Shown here: in pieces, positions 24,929 through 34,122 of the stretch
Numbering within the stretch: position 1 is the first letter of the stretch
How the letters are laid out: each line of letters starts with the position of its first letter
NCBI RefSeq assembly: GCF_000177635.2
Contig: NC_014836.1
Location: 2,182,001 to 2,246,000 of the forward strand
Length of the DNA: 64,000 nucleotides
Source of the DNA: Desulfurispirillum indicum S5
GTDB lineage: Bacteria; Chrysiogenota; Chrysiogenetes; Chrysiogenales; Chrysiogenaceae
Reading direction: 5' to 3'
Notes under the pieces: generated by a model
The model's database searches: none
What the model was told of the DNA's origin: nothing
The model's input: the letters and a program-made list of their open reading frames with translations, nothing else
Translations under genes and position numbers: made by a program

Positions 24929-25133
24929 GGTGTGAAAACCCGAGTCGCTTTTGCCGCCGCGCACACGAAACCTCCTGCCTCTGCCTTCAGAAGACCGTAC
25001 AGTGACACAGGCCGCCGGAGGAATCAACCACGGAACACGCAGACACGTGCGGGCTATCTCCTCTGCATATTCTGGCAACAGCAGCCATACCGGCTCCCGG
25101 ATGGGATATCTGGGTTCTGCAGGTTCGCAGAGC

Positions 25134-26147
25134 CTATGGCAGCTCCTCTGCTGGCACGAGGGCTTCATTCAGAAAATTCACCAGCTGCCGCACCAGTTCC
25201 GGTGCCAGCGGCACATCCGGATTTTCATAGGAAATCCGCTGCGCCTGCGGATCGTCTTCAACCAGCTTGAGAATATGATTCATGCCGGGAATCACATGAA
25301 GCCGCGCGTCGGGATTCGCCGCCTGAAGCGCCTGAGCCTCAGCGACCGGCACCTGCATGTCGGTCTGCCCATGGAAGATGGCAACGGGAGTACTCAGTTT
25401 CTGCAGCTCCTCGGCAGGCTGGTAAGGAAACCAGGAGATCAGGTATGGCTGCACACTCTCACGGAACAGAAGGGCCAGTTCCTGCGGCACAACCGGCACC
25501 GTCTCCCCCATTTCGAGGGACCGGATAATCGCCGCCGCTGCACGCTCAAGATCCGTCGGCAAAAGCCCGGATAACTGGTGGCGCAGCAGATCTGCGGCAC
25601 TTCCTGACGGGCTGGCAAGGGTGACACGGGCGCAGTGTGGCTGCTGCTGAGCTGCCAATATGCCGATCAGGGCTCCCTCGCTGTGACCGATAACCACAAC
25701 ACAGTCAAAACGCGAATCGGCGACAAGCATTTCCATCCAGCTGGCGGCATCCTGAACATAGGTGTCCAGCCGTAGCTGCGACTCATCCAGTGCCGCCTGG
25801 TTGCTGGCCCCGATGCCCCGCTTGTCATAACGCACGGAAGCATAGCCCGCACGCGCCAACTCCTCAGCCAGCATCTTCAGACTGTTGTTTCGCCCCGGCA
25901 GCCCCACGGTGTTTCCGTCGCGATCCGTGGGACCGGAACCAGCAATAATCAGCGCCACCGCCGCCGTTTTCCCCGCCGCTTCCGGCAACTGCAGGGTACC
26001 GCGCAGCGTACCCGTGGCAGTCTGCAGGTGAATATCCACAGCGTGGCTCCCAGCGGACACTTCGGCGTAAACTCCCAGGATCACTGAGAACACCAACAGA
26101 AAACGCAACACTTGTACACGGCGACCTGAAAAACTCAGAGAGCCCAT
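25134..26147 (-). CDS. Exported alpha/beta hydrolase
   Basis: About 337 residues. A signal peptide (VLRFLLVFSVILGVYAEVSAG) is followed by an alpha/beta fold: IIAGSGPTDRDGN, YDKRGIGAS and the nucleophile elbow GHSEGA (Ser). PVAIFHGQTDMQVPV provides the Asp and PGMNHILK the His. Similar proteins are annotated as dienelactone-hydrolase-like or BAAT-type hydrolases of unknown substrate. ATG 26147 with GGAGGT is preferred over TTG 26162. Confidence 0.8.
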   Translation of the reverse strand: MGSLSFSGRRVQVLRFLLVFSVILGVYAEVSAGSHAVDIHLQTATGTLRGTLQLPEAAGKTAAVALIIAGSGPTDRDGNTVGLPGRNNSLKMLAEELARAGYASVRYDKRGIGASNQAALDESQLRLDTYVQDAASWMEMLVADSRFDCVVVIGHSEGALIGILAAQQQPHCARVTLASPSGSAADLLRHQLSGLLPTDLERAAAAIIRSLEMGETVPVVPQELALLFRESVQPYLISWFPYQPAEELQKLSTPVAIFHGQTDMQVPVAEAQALQAANPDARLHVIPGMNHILKLVEDDPQAQRISYENPDVPLAPELVRQLVNFLNEALVPAEELP

Positions 26148-26312
26148 GACACCTCCAGGCAAACATGCTTCCTAAGAAAATTCACCATACCTTCCTCCCT
26201 CGAGAATGTCCATGCCCGTAGAAGGCAGAACCACCAAAGCGTGACTCCAGGAATGGCACGCCATTCCAATTGCATTTTACCGGTTGACCTGCCATGCCAG
26301 AGTGCGGTATCC

Positions 26313-26520
26313 ATAGAGACAGATGAGGGCAGATCCCGTATTACTGGTGAAAACCCTCCCTCCCATTACAGATTCGAGAGCAGGAAACGGAAGACGGTGA
26401 AAATCCGTCGCGGACGCGCCGCTGTAACCGGACACATGCTGCATGGTCACTGGATAGTTATCTGGGAAGGCCATGGAGCGAAAAAAGCCGGAAGCCAGAA
26501 GACGCCCTGTTCTCAGGCCT
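26313..26520 (+). promoter_or_regulatory. Cobalamin (B12) riboswitch
   Basis: Conserved blocks appear in the right order: GGTGAAAACCCTCCC, GACGGTGAAAATCCGTCGCG, GCCGCTGTAACCGG, GGTCACTGG, TCTGGGAAGGCC and GCCGGAAGCCAGAAGACG. These are the hallmark segments of the B12-responsive RNA. It precedes metE by about 220 bp, and a terminator-like hairpin follows. B12 binding should switch metE off. Confidence 0.9.
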
Positions 26521-26611
26521 GACAGCACCTCGCGCCAGGGTGTAGAGCAGGGGTACACGAATTCTGCTCATGGCTGAACACCGCTGCAGATTCGCGATAA
26601 CTCTTCCTTAC

Positions 26612-26650
26612 ACCCATTTCCTGCCAGCAGGGGATGGGTTTTGCGTTTTC
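26612..26650 (+). terminator. Terminator hairpin of the B12 riboswitch expression platform
   Basis: ACCCATTTCCTGC and the complementary GGGGATGGGT form a stem around CAGCA and are followed by TTTTGCGTTTTC. It stands between the aptamer and metE, the expected place for a regulated terminator. Confidence 0.65.
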
Positions 26651-26737
26651 TGCGTGTATGTCCGTCATCGGGAATATGCACGCTGAGCGCTGTCAGTGCC
26701 TTTACTTTGGGTACCAATTCCAGAAAAGGAGCTGACT

Positions 26738-29038
26738 ATGCTGACGCACACACTTGGATTTCCCCGTATGGGTTCACGCCGTGAACTGAAAACCATTCTT
26801 GAAGCCTACTGGAAGGGAACAGCCACCCTGGAGAGCCTTCAGGCCGATGGCCGCGTTCTGCGCCGTCTGCACTGGCAACTTCAGAGGCGCGCCGGTATTG
26901 ACCTGGTCCCCGTAGGAGATTTCTCCTTTTACGACCACATGCTCGACATGATCGCCATGGTGGGTGCAGTACCTGAACGCTTCCGCCGGGAAGGTGAACA
27001 GGCAGACCTGGACACGCGCTTCTTTATGGCACGTGGAGTGAGGGGCAATGCGAGTGCTCCAGCCATGGAAATGACGAAATGGTTCAATACCAATTATCAC
27101 TATATTGTGCCGGAGTTCTTTCCAAAGCAGCAGTTCCGGCTCTCCAGCAGTGATCTTTTTGATCACCTTGAAGAGGCGATCCAGGCAGGTTTTCCCGCCA
27201 AGCCCGTACTCCCCGGCCCCTTCACATTTCTGGCCCTGGGCAAGGAGACGGTGGAAGGTTTTGACCGCTGGCAGCATCTGGATGCCCTCGTCTCAGTGTA
27301 CGAGGCTATTCTCACCCGACTTGCCACTTGCTGCCAGTGGATTCAACTGGATGAGCCCATCCTGGCCAGTGATCTCCCCAGGGCGGCCCGTGCTGAATTC
27401 ACGGCCGTATACAAGCGCCTGCAAAACGCGGCAAACCCGGCGCGGATACTGGTAGCCACCTATTTTGGCGGCCTGGAAGAAAACCTGGAACTGGCTCTGG
27501 ATCTGCCTGTCACTGGCCTGCATGTCGACCTGGTAAGCGCGCCGGATCAGCTGCCCGCCCTCCTGAGCCAGTGGCCAACATCCAGGTATCTCTCTCTGGG
27601 GCTGGTGGACGGCCGCAATGTGTGGCGCACCGATCTTGACCAGGCACGCGAGGTGGCCGAATACGCGTCACAGTGGATTGGCGAAGAGCAGGTCATGCTG
27701 GGAACCTCCTGCTCTTTACTCCATGTTCCCGTTGACCTTGAACTGGAGCATGAGCTGGATCCGGAAATTTTCAACTGGCTTGCCTTTGCCCGCCAGAAGT
27801 GCGGCGAACTGAATCTGCTGCGCTCCGCCCTTGCCGGCGAACCAGTCGCGGCACCCTTCGAGGAGAATCGCCAGGCGTTGGCGGCACGGGCAGGCAGCAA
27901 ACGCGTCAGGCGTCAATCCGTACGACACCAGATGGAAGCCCTCACCCCCGAAATCTCTGTGCGTCAGGAGACCTCTGATCAGCGGCGCATCGCCCAGAGT
28001 GAACGTTTCAACCTACCCCTGCTGCCGACTACGACCATAGGATCTTTCCCGCAGACACCGGAAATCCGGGCAGTCCGTCATCGCTTCCGCCAGGGGCACA
28101 TAACCGCGGAAGAGTATCAACAGACGATCAAGGAATACATCTGTCAGGTCATTGACTTCCAGGAAGAGTCCGGCCTTGATGTTTTTGTGCATGGAGAATT
28201 CGAACGTACCGACATGGTGGAGTACTTTGCCGAGCACCTGGAGGGTTTCTGTTTTACCCGCCACGGCTGGGTACAGAGCTATGGCAGCCGCTGCGTCAAA
28301 CCACCGGTTCTCTACGGCGACGTGGAGCGACCGCATCCCATCAGCGTACAATGGACCCAGTATGCTCAATCCCTGACAGGAAAACCGGTCAAAGGTATGC
28401 TTACCGGCCCGGTAACCCTGCTGAACTGGAGTTTTGTACGCGACGATCAACCACGCCGCGAGACGTGTCTGCAACTGGCTCTTGCCATGCGCGCTGAAGT
28501 GCTTGATCTGGAAGAGGCTGGTATAGGAATCATCCAGGTTGATGAAGCCGCTTTGCGCGAAGGACTTCCCCTGCGACGGGAACAGTGGCGCGACTCTCTT
28601 TCCTGGGCTGTTGATGCCTTTCGACTGACCACCTCAGGGGTCCGGAAGCACACGCAGATTCACACCCATATGTGCTACAGCGATTTCAATCACATTGTGG
28701 AATGGCTAGCTTTCATGGATGCCGATGTCATAAGCATTGAAGCGAGCCGCAGCCACATGGAGCTCCTTCAGGCCTTCCAGAATGTCCGCTATCCCAATGA
28801 CATCGGCCCCGGTATCTGGGACATCCACAGTCCACGCATTCCATCGGTGGAAGAGATATCCAGTCTCCTCTGCCGCGCGCTGCAGATCCTTCCCGCAGAA
28901 CGCCTCTGGGTAAACCCGGACTGCGGACTGAAAACCCGCACCTGGCCAGAGGTTCGCGCCAGCATTCATAACATGGTCAGCGCCGCCACCGCCATGCGCT
29001 CAGCCCTGAGTCCTGCAATGGCCGCCAGCCAATCGTAA
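26738..29038 (+). CDS. metE: MetE, cobalamin-independent methionine synthase
   Basis: A 766-residue enzyme, the usual length. The N-terminal domain starts TLGFPRMGSRRELK; the C-terminal catalytic domain starts LPTTTIGSFPQT and contains GEFERTDMVEYFAE, QVDEAALREGLPL and the zinc site: His and Cys in HTHMCYSDF, Glu in IEASRS and Cys in NPDCGLKTR. It transfers the methyl group of methyl-tetrahydrofolate polyglutamate to homocysteine. ATG 26738 has AAAGGAG upstream. The cobalamin riboswitch implies that a B12-dependent MetH is also encoded in the genome. Confidence 0.95.
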   Translation: MLTHTLGFPRMGSRRELKTILEAYWKGTATLESLQADGRVLRRLHWQLQRRAGIDLVPVGDFSFYDHMLDMIAMVGAVPERFRREGEQADLDTRFFMARGVRGNASAPAMEMTKWFNTNYHYIVPEFFPKQQFRLSSSDLFDHLEEAIQAGFPAKPVLPGPFTFLALGKETVEGFDRWQHLDALVSVYEAILTRLATCCQWIQLDEPILASDLPRAARAEFTAVYKRLQNAANPARILVATYFGGLEENLELALDLPVTGLHVDLVSAPDQLPALLSQWPTSRYLSLGLVDGRNVWRTDLDQAREVAEYASQWIGEEQVMLGTSCSLLHVPVDLELEHELDPEIFNWLAFARQKCGELNLLRSALAGEPVAAPFEENRQALAARAGSKRVRRQSVRHQMEALTPEISVRQETSDQRRIAQSERFNLPLLPTTTIGSFPQTPEIRAVRHRFRQGHITAEEYQQTIKEYICQVIDFQEESGLDVFVHGEFERTDMVEYFAEHLEGFCFTRHGWVQSYGSRCVKPPVLYGDVERPHPISVQWTQYAQSLTGKPVKGMLTGPVTLLNWSFVRDDQPRRETCLQLALAMRAEVLDLEEAGIGIIQVDEAALREGLPLRREQWRDSLSWAVDAFRLTTSGVRKHTQIHTHMCYSDFNHIVEWLAFMDADVISIEASRSHMELLQAFQNVRYPNDIGPGIWDIHSPRIPSVEEISSLLCRALQILPAERLWVNPDCGLKTRTWPEVRASIHNMVSAATAMRSALSPAMAASQS

Positions 29039-29096
29039 TCGTGACGGCCTGAAGGAAAATGCTGAACCCACCGGAAAACAGGGCAGTCCACGCTTC

Positions 29097-29825
29097 TCAC
29101 TCAAGCACATAGCGCAGGGGGAAGCGCAGGGACTCCGGTGATGACCCGGAAAGGTCGGCCACAAAGGAGCGGGCGACCCGCTCCAGGGTTTGTTCGGCGG
29201 CACGTCTGAGCAGGCGGTGGCTGCCCTGCTCTTCGATGAGAAACTCCACCAGGCGACCCTGTTCGTCGAGAGTGACCGTAATCATCAACTCCCCTTCCAG
29301 GCCCATGCGCCGCGCTGGCAGGGGGTAGAACTTCTCCGACTCCACGGCGCGCAGCAATTCATCCAGCAGGTCTGCCTGCCGGTGGGATTCATGCGCAGCC
29401 TGGCTGACGGGGGCATTCGCCTCAGCCACCGCTTCAAAATCCGCTGGTGGCACTTCGGCAGTTTCCGGAATCACTTCGTCCGGAACCTGCTCCTGTTCAG
29501 CTTCCTGAACGACGGTTTCGGGTTCAGGCGCAACTTCCGGTATCGGCTCTGCGGGAACCGGCACGGGGTTCACCGGAACTCTTTCTGCCGGTGGTTCGGG
29601 CAGGGTCACGGGCTTGACGACCGGTGGCGGTGGGGGACTGGGAATCTCCGGCAACGCAGGTGGTGACGCGAAGGCCATGGTGAGTGGCTGCGCCGGTGGG
29701 CGCAGCGGCTCACGCGCCGCAGGCTCAGGGGCAGCCATGGCTGCCAGCAGGCTGATGCCAAGCAGGACGGTCAGCAGCAGGGCCAGACGGGAGCTGAGGC
29801 GTTCATACGACTCAGCGTCGGTCAT
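29097..29825 (-). CDS. tonB: TonB energy-transducing protein
   Basis: A 242-residue protein with a single N-terminal membrane anchor (LALLLTVLLGISLLAAMAA), a long Pro/Glu/Val-rich periplasmic spacer and the C-terminal TonB fold (SEKFYPLPARRMGLEGELMI). The start ATG 29825 overlaps exbD by 14 bases. It is the last gene of the heme operon, and would energise the receptor encoded at 34657. The spacer is unusually rich in PEP and VPEP repeats. Confidence 0.9.
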   Translation of the reverse strand: MTDAESYERLSSRLALLLTVLLGISLLAAMAAPEPAAREPLRPPAQPLTMAFASPPALPEIPSPPPPPVVKPVTLPEPPAERVPVNPVPVPAEPIPEVAPEPETVVQEAEQEQVPDEVIPETAEVPPADFEAVAEANAPVSQAAHESHRQADLLDELLRAVESEKFYPLPARRMGLEGELMITVTLDEQGRLVEFLIEEQGSHRLLRRAAEQTLERVARSFVADLSGSSPESLRFPLRYVLE

Positions 29826-30216
29826 GGGGAAGAGTCGTGACCACAAAGTCCACTCTTCCCTGGGCCTGAGCCTGATCCACCACATGGGCGAAAGATTCAA
29901 AAGGCGCATGTTTATCCACATAAAAGTTCAGAGGTTTGTCGGGGTGATGCTGAAGCAGTGCCGCCACTTCCGAGCGCGATATCACGTCATCGCCATGGTA
30001 GATGTTCCCATCCCTGGCAATGGTGATTACCAGCCAATCGCGCTGCTCCAGGGTTGCCGCGCTCTCGCTGTCGGGCAGGCTGACTTCCAGGGCCGGGCGC
30101 AGAAAAGTGGTGGCCATGATAAAGAAGATAAGCAGCAGGAAAACCGCATCGATCAGCGGGGTCAGGTCGATGCGCTCATCCATGAGATCGTCGTCATGAT
30201 CAAAGGGACAGTGCAT
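29812..30216 (-). CDS. exbD: ExbD proton-channel subunit
   Basis: A 134-residue protein: cytoplasmic N-terminus, one membrane helix containing the essential Asp (LTPLIDAVFLLLIFFIMATTF) and a periplasmic domain ending LPHDRR. Its start overlaps the stop of exbB by one base. It forms the proton-driven motor with ExbB to power TonB. Confidence 0.93.
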   Translation of the reverse strand: MHCPFDHDDDLMDERIDLTPLIDAVFLLLIFFIMATTFLRPALEVSLPDSESAATLEQRDWLVITIARDGNIYHGDDVISRSEVAALLQHHPDKPLNFYVDKHAPFESFAHVVDQAQAQGRVDFVVTTLPHDRR

Positions 30217-30839
30217 CAGGATGCCTCCCGCTCCACCGGGCAGCGCACGTCCAGCAGCTCCACTGCCCGGTAGCTGTGCTCAATGGCTTCAATGCGAAAG
30301 CCTTTAAGTTTCAGGCTCAGCACATAGTAGAACACCAGGGTGGGCACAGCGATGCCCAGCCCCAGGATAGTGGTCAGAATGGCCTCCCAGATACCGGCGG
30401 CCAGCATATCCTGCTGGGGAACGGCACTGGCGGCAATCTCCTGAAACACCCGCACCATGCCCACCATGGTGCCCATGAGCCCCAGCAGCGGTGATATCAC
30501 CGCAATCAACCGCAGGTAGGTCACGTGCTTGTTCACCCGCTCAAAGTTGCGGTGGAAGAGGTAAGCCACTTCCGCCCGCAGATCCTGGGAGTGCTCAGCG
30601 TGGGTTTTCACCACACTGGCCACAATCTGGGTCAGGGGATTCGTGGTGGTGCCGCACAGCTCGTCAATGTAGCCCTGCTGGCGATTGCCCAGATTGTCAA
30701 AGCGGCGGCAGAAATCCCGGCCCACCAGGTGCAGGTAGATGCCGTTGCGCAGGCACAGGTAGGTGGCGATGCCGCCCAGTACCACCAGGATAACGCCAAT
30801 GGGGCCAATGAAGCCCGCCAGGGTCAGCAGAAATTCCAT
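30216..30839 (-). CDS. exbB: ExbB proton-channel subunit (MotA/TolQ/ExbB family)
   Basis: A 207-residue protein with three membrane segments: FLLTLAGFIGPIGVILVVLGG at the N-terminus and two C-terminal ones, LRLIAVISPLLGLMGTMVGMV and GIWEAILTTILGLGIAVPTLVF, where the conserved Gly/Thr pattern of TolQ/ExbB is seen. It overlaps the flavodoxin gene by one base, so it is in the heme operon. Confidence 0.92.
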   Translation of the reverse strand: MEFLLTLAGFIGPIGVILVVLGGIATYLCLRNGIYLHLVGRDFCRRFDNLGNRQQGYIDELCGTTTNPLTQIVASVVKTHAEHSQDLRAEVAYLFHRNFERVNKHVTYLRLIAVISPLLGLMGTMVGMVRVFQEIAASAVPQQDMLAAGIWEAILTTILGLGIAVPTLVFYYVLSLKLKGFRIEAIEHSYRAVELLDVRCPVEREAS

Positions 30840-31366
30840 CAGGGGCGTCCCGCCAGCGCAAAGTGCTCTTTCACGGCCGCAGAAAAGACCTTGGCGGCAT
30901 TCATGGTATCGGTTTCATCGGGGTGTTTGGCAGCTTCCTCCAGACGCGCCTTGCGCTCCGGAGTCATGGGGTGGCGCTCCGGCGCGTAGCGGGCCATGGC
31001 CTCCACCACCTTGGGATCCACCTTGCCCTGGCACATGAAGCGGCAGATGACGCGATTATCATTCTCCTCCATCATGCGCACGGCACTCTCCATGCACTCA
31101 CGGGCATGATCGGAGTCGGGCCAGGCCCCCAGGGTGCCGAACAGGCCAACCACCGTTCCCCGGAGACGCTTCATGAATTCCTGAGCCTGTTCATCGGGCA
31201 CCCCTTTATCCACCCAGAAGCCGATGGCGACAAAATCATGGTCAAGGGTCTGAGGGGCGCACTCCACGGAGACGGTTTCCACGTCACCGGGCAAAACCGG
31301 AGCAATGGCGTCGGCAATCATGCGGGTATTGCCAGTGCGGCTGGAATAGGCAACCAGAGCTTTCAT
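30839..31366 (-). CDS. Flavodoxin, probable electron donor for heme breakdown
   Basis: A 175-residue flavodoxin. The FMN phosphate loop is YSSRTGNTRM, and VGLFGTLGAWPDS is the second flavin-binding loop. It overlaps hutX (ATGA). Flavodoxins are known to reduce ChuW/HutW-type radical SAM enzymes; the operon context suggests this role here. The C-terminal 60 residues (HPMTPERKARLEEAAKHP) resemble the extended flavodoxins of heme loci. Confidence 0.8.
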   Translation of the reverse strand: MKALVAYSSRTGNTRMIADAIAPVLPGDVETVSVECAPQTLDHDFVAIGFWVDKGVPDEQAQEFMKRLRGTVVGLFGTLGAWPDSDHARECMESAVRMMEENDNRVICRFMCQGKVDPKVVEAMARYAPERHPMTPERKARLEEAAKHPDETDTMNAAKVFSAAVKEHFALAGRP

Positions 31367-31887
31367 GAATGGTCTCCATATTTGGCTTTCAGCGTGAGGA
31401 AGTGGTTTTTTACCTCTTCGAGCAGTTGACGGGTTTCGGGATCACGCCCCACATAGACGGCAAACATGGGCTTGTTCTCACGGGTGAAGAAGTGCACGCT
31501 GTGACTTTCCACCCCGAAGTGGGGCTTGGACAGCAGCCAGATGGAGCCCAGCTTGCCGATAAAGATATGTCCGCCCAGGGGATTGTCGGCCTCGTGCAGA
31601 TTAAACATGCCATGCCCGCTGCTGCCCTGGGGCAGGGTGCCCTTCACCTCCACCACCATGCCTTCATTGACGACGATAAAGGTAATGCGTTTCCATTGCG
31701 ATATTTCCTTCCACAGATCCATAAAATGGTCTGCGGGTACGGCAACTGCCATGTCCGGGGACAGCAGGGGCATGATCTGGCCTTCTTCCAGGCCATGCTC
31801 GCGGGCCAGCTGGGAAAGCATGATGCTGGGGTTCTTTTCAACGATGGCTCGTATTTCGTCTTGTAAGGTTTCTGGCACTGATGTCAT
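31363..31887 (-). CDS. hutX: HutX/ChuX family cytoplasmic heme carrier
   Basis: About 174 residues. Family features are PSIMLSQLAREHGL near the start, VPADHFMDLWKEISQW, and FNLHEADNPLGGHIFIGKLGSIWLLSK in the middle, with SHSVHFFTRENKPMFAVYVG near the end. HutX/ChuX binds heme and hands it to degrading enzymes. ATG 31887, with AAGGAG eight bases upstream, is preferred; ATG 31893 lies too close to that site. It is placed between the importer and the flavodoxin. Confidence 0.85.
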   Translation of the reverse strand: MTSVPETLQDEIRAIVEKNPSIMLSQLAREHGLEEGQIMPLLSPDMAVAVPADHFMDLWKEISQWKRITFIVVNEGMVVEVKGTLPQGSSGHGMFNLHEADNPLGGHIFIGKLGSIWLLSKPHFGVESHSVHFFTRENKPMFAVYVGRDPETRQLLEEVKNHFLTLKAKYGDHS

Positions 31888-31911
31888 TGACATGGCTCCT
31901 TATGGGATTTT

Positions 31912-33336
31912 TCAGGATACGTTCACGAGGTCTTTTTCTGCTGGTGCGCCCAGCTCCAGCTTGCAGGTGCAGGACCGCTGCAGCAGCTCCAGGTCGTGGC
32001 TGATGAGCAGGACACACCCCCCCAGCCCGGCAAAACGGGCCAGGTTGTCGGCGATAATGGCCATATTTTCCCCGTCGAGCCCGCTGGTGGGCTCGTCCAG
32101 GATAAAGATATAGGGTTGGCGGATCTGTCCGCAGGCGATGACCAGGCGCTGGCGCTCTCCGCCGGAGAGAGACTGGGGGTGGCGCTCGGCCAGGTGCTCC
32201 AGCCGATACTCCCGCAGCAGCTTTTCCACCTCTGCGGGACGGACACCGGCGTGGGAGCTGGCAGCGGCCGAGTGCAGTTCCGAACGCACGGTCTTCATAT
32301 GCAGCTGGTGGTCGGTGTTCTGCAGCACAATGCTGGTGCGGCGCAGCAGCTCGCGGGCGCTGACCTTTTCCCCGCCAAGGGCAATACTGCCCCGATCCAT
32401 CTTCTGCAGGCCAGTAAGCAGGCGGGCGAAAGTGGTTTTCCCCACGCCATTGGGACCGAGCAGGCCGATGATTTCGCCACGGGGCAGGCGGAAGGACTCG
32501 CCGTGAAACAGGGGCGGGTTACGGCGATAGGCAAAGTGAAGCTCCTGCACGTCTATAAACGGGTCGGTATCGGCCACACTGCCCAGGGAAGCGCGAACAT
32601 CATCAACCCGGGTGCTGCGCAGCCCGTAGCGGGACTGCAGCGCGCGCTCGTCCAGGCGGCAGTAGTCGGTCACTTCGGCGATACTCCCGCCTTCCATGAC
32701 AATCACCCGGTCCACCACTTCGCGCAGCCAGTACAGGCGATGATCAACGATCAGGAGGGTCATTCCCGCCTGTTTCAGTTCCAGCAGGGTCTTGGCCAGT
32801 TCTGCTGTCGATTCAGGATCCAGGTTGGCACTGGGCTCATCCAGAATAAGAATCCGGGGAGCCAGGGACATGACCGAAGCCAGGGCCACTTTCTGCTTCT
32901 GTCCTTCCGAAAGGTGATGGACGCTGGCACCCGCCAGGCTCGTGATGCCAAACTGCTCCATGGCCACCTGTATATGGCGCTGCATCAGGCTGGGCTGGGT
33001 ATTGCGCCACTCGTGGGCGAAGGCCATTTCGTCTTCCACGTTGAGGGCGAAGAACTGCTGCTCGGGATCCTGGAACAGGGTGCCCACATCCCGACTGATC
33101 CCGTGAATGGAGCGCTGGCGATTGTCGTGACCATTGACACTCACTGTGCCCTGCAGATCGCCCTGGAAGTACCAGGGCGCCAGGCCATTGAGCAGACGGA
33201 TGATGGTGGACTTGCCCGAGCCCGAAGCTCCGGTGACCAGCACGGCTTCGCCGGGGGCCACGTGGAAGCTGAGGTCGCGCACAGCGGGGGTACTCTGAAA
33301 GGGATAGGTATAACTCACGGCGTCAAAGGTAATCAT
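31912..33336 (-). CDS. ECF transporter ATPase, two ABC domains fused (EcfA-EcfA')
   Basis: A 474-residue protein with two complete ABC modules. The first has Walker A GASGSGKST, signature LSEGQKQKV and Walker B ILILDEPSANLDPES. The second has GPNGVGKTT, LSGGERQRLVI and FILDEPTSGLDGEN. Fusion of both ATPases is common in group II or dedicated ECF transporters. It sits between the T protein and hutX. Confidence 0.88.
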   Translation of the reverse strand: MITFDAVSYTYPFQSTPAVRDLSFHVAPGEAVLVTGASGSGKSTIIRLLNGLAPWYFQGDLQGTVSVNGHDNRQRSIHGISRDVGTLFQDPEQQFFALNVEDEMAFAHEWRNTQPSLMQRHIQVAMEQFGITSLAGASVHHLSEGQKQKVALASVMSLAPRILILDEPSANLDPESTAELAKTLLELKQAGMTLLIVDHRLYWLREVVDRVIVMEGGSIAEVTDYCRLDERALQSRYGLRSTRVDDVRASLGSVADTDPFIDVQELHFAYRRNPPLFHGESFRLPRGEIIGLLGPNGVGKTTFARLLTGLQKMDRGSIALGGEKVSARELLRRTSIVLQNTDHQLHMKTVRSELHSAAASSHAGVRPAEVEKLLREYRLEHLAERHPQSLSGGERQRLVIACGQIRQPYIFILDEPTSGLDGENMAIIADNLARFAGLGGCVLLISHDLELLQRSCTCKLELGAPAEKDLVNVS

Positions 33337-33345
33337 ACATACTCC

Positions 33346-34122
33346 TTACATCCCCATGATGCTGCGGGAAGGCAGTTGTACATGGGCCACCAGGGAAGCA
33401 GTGATCATGGCAAAAAACAGCGCTCCGGCCACGGCGTCGCGCCAGGTGAGGGTGTTGGTGCGGTAACGACTCACGTCCCTGCTGTAGCCCACTCCTTTGA
33501 GTTCGGCCGCCATGCCCAGTTCATCGGACGTGCGCAGAGCCCGAAAGAGGATGGGAATAAAGAGCAGGCGCAGGCCCATCAGGGGATGGCGCAGCAGAAA
33601 GAGGGGGTTCAGACGGTATCCTTTGATTTTCAGGGATTCGGATATCTGTTTGATATCCTCGAGAAACGAAGGGATAAAGCGAATCATCACCGTGGCTGGG
33701 ATATAGAGCCAGTAGGGCAGACGCAGGGTCTTCAGCGCCGTCATGATGCCCTGCACCCGTGACGAAAGCGCCATGGCCAGCAAGGTGTTCATGAGCACTG
33801 CGGAGCGCAGGAAGGGCACCAGCAGGCTATCAAGCCCTGACGCACCAAAGCGCGGCAGGAACAGGCCCATCAGGTGGAGAAAGCCGATGGCCATCAGCCA
33901 CATGAGACCCAACACTCCGTAGGCAATGGCGATAACGCCAAAGCGCCGTGACAAAAAGGCGTAGATGGCACTGGCAATAGCCAGGGAAGCCAGAATCCAG
34001 GGGTTACTGAGAATGATGACCACAATGGCGGCCACCAGGCTGATCAGCATCTTGGTGCGCACATCCAGCTGGTGCAGCGGGGTTTCATCGCGGCGGATAT
34101 CAGTGGCGGATAATGCCGGCAT
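33346..34122 (-). CDS. ECF transporter T component
   Basis: About 258 residues with several membrane helices and the family motif region TLRLPYWLYIPATVMIRFIPSFL, then ISESLKIKGYRL and the ARS/ARG-like coupling segment RALRTSDELGMAAELKG. Preferred start ATG 34122 with AAGGAG; it overlaps the S component gene by 23 bp. The T protein couples the ATPases to the S component. Confidence 0.87.
   Translation of the reverse strand: MPALSATDIRRDETPLHQLDVRTKMLISLVAAIVVIILSNPWILASLAIASAIYAFLSRRFGVIAIAYGVLGLMWLMAIGFLHLMGLFLPRFGASGLDSLLVPFLRSAVLMNTLLAMALSSRVQGIMTALKTLRLPYWLYIPATVMIRFIPSFLEDIKQISESLKIKGYRLNPLFLLRHPLMGLRLLFIPILFRALRTSDELGMAAELKGVGYSRDVSRYRTNTLTWRDAVAGALFFAMITASLVAHVQLPSRSIMGM

Noticed and set aside
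24929-25168. N-terminal extension of the CooA-like protein, overlapping the hydrolase gene
   Set aside because: The extra 80 residues are Cys/Arg/Pro-rich without similarity to Crp proteins and overlap the end of the hydrolase gene; ATG 24928 gives the normal length.
31996-33762. 588-residue open frame on the plus strand opposite the ECF ATPase and T genes
   Set aside because: It runs across two real genes and their boundary, without recognisable domains.
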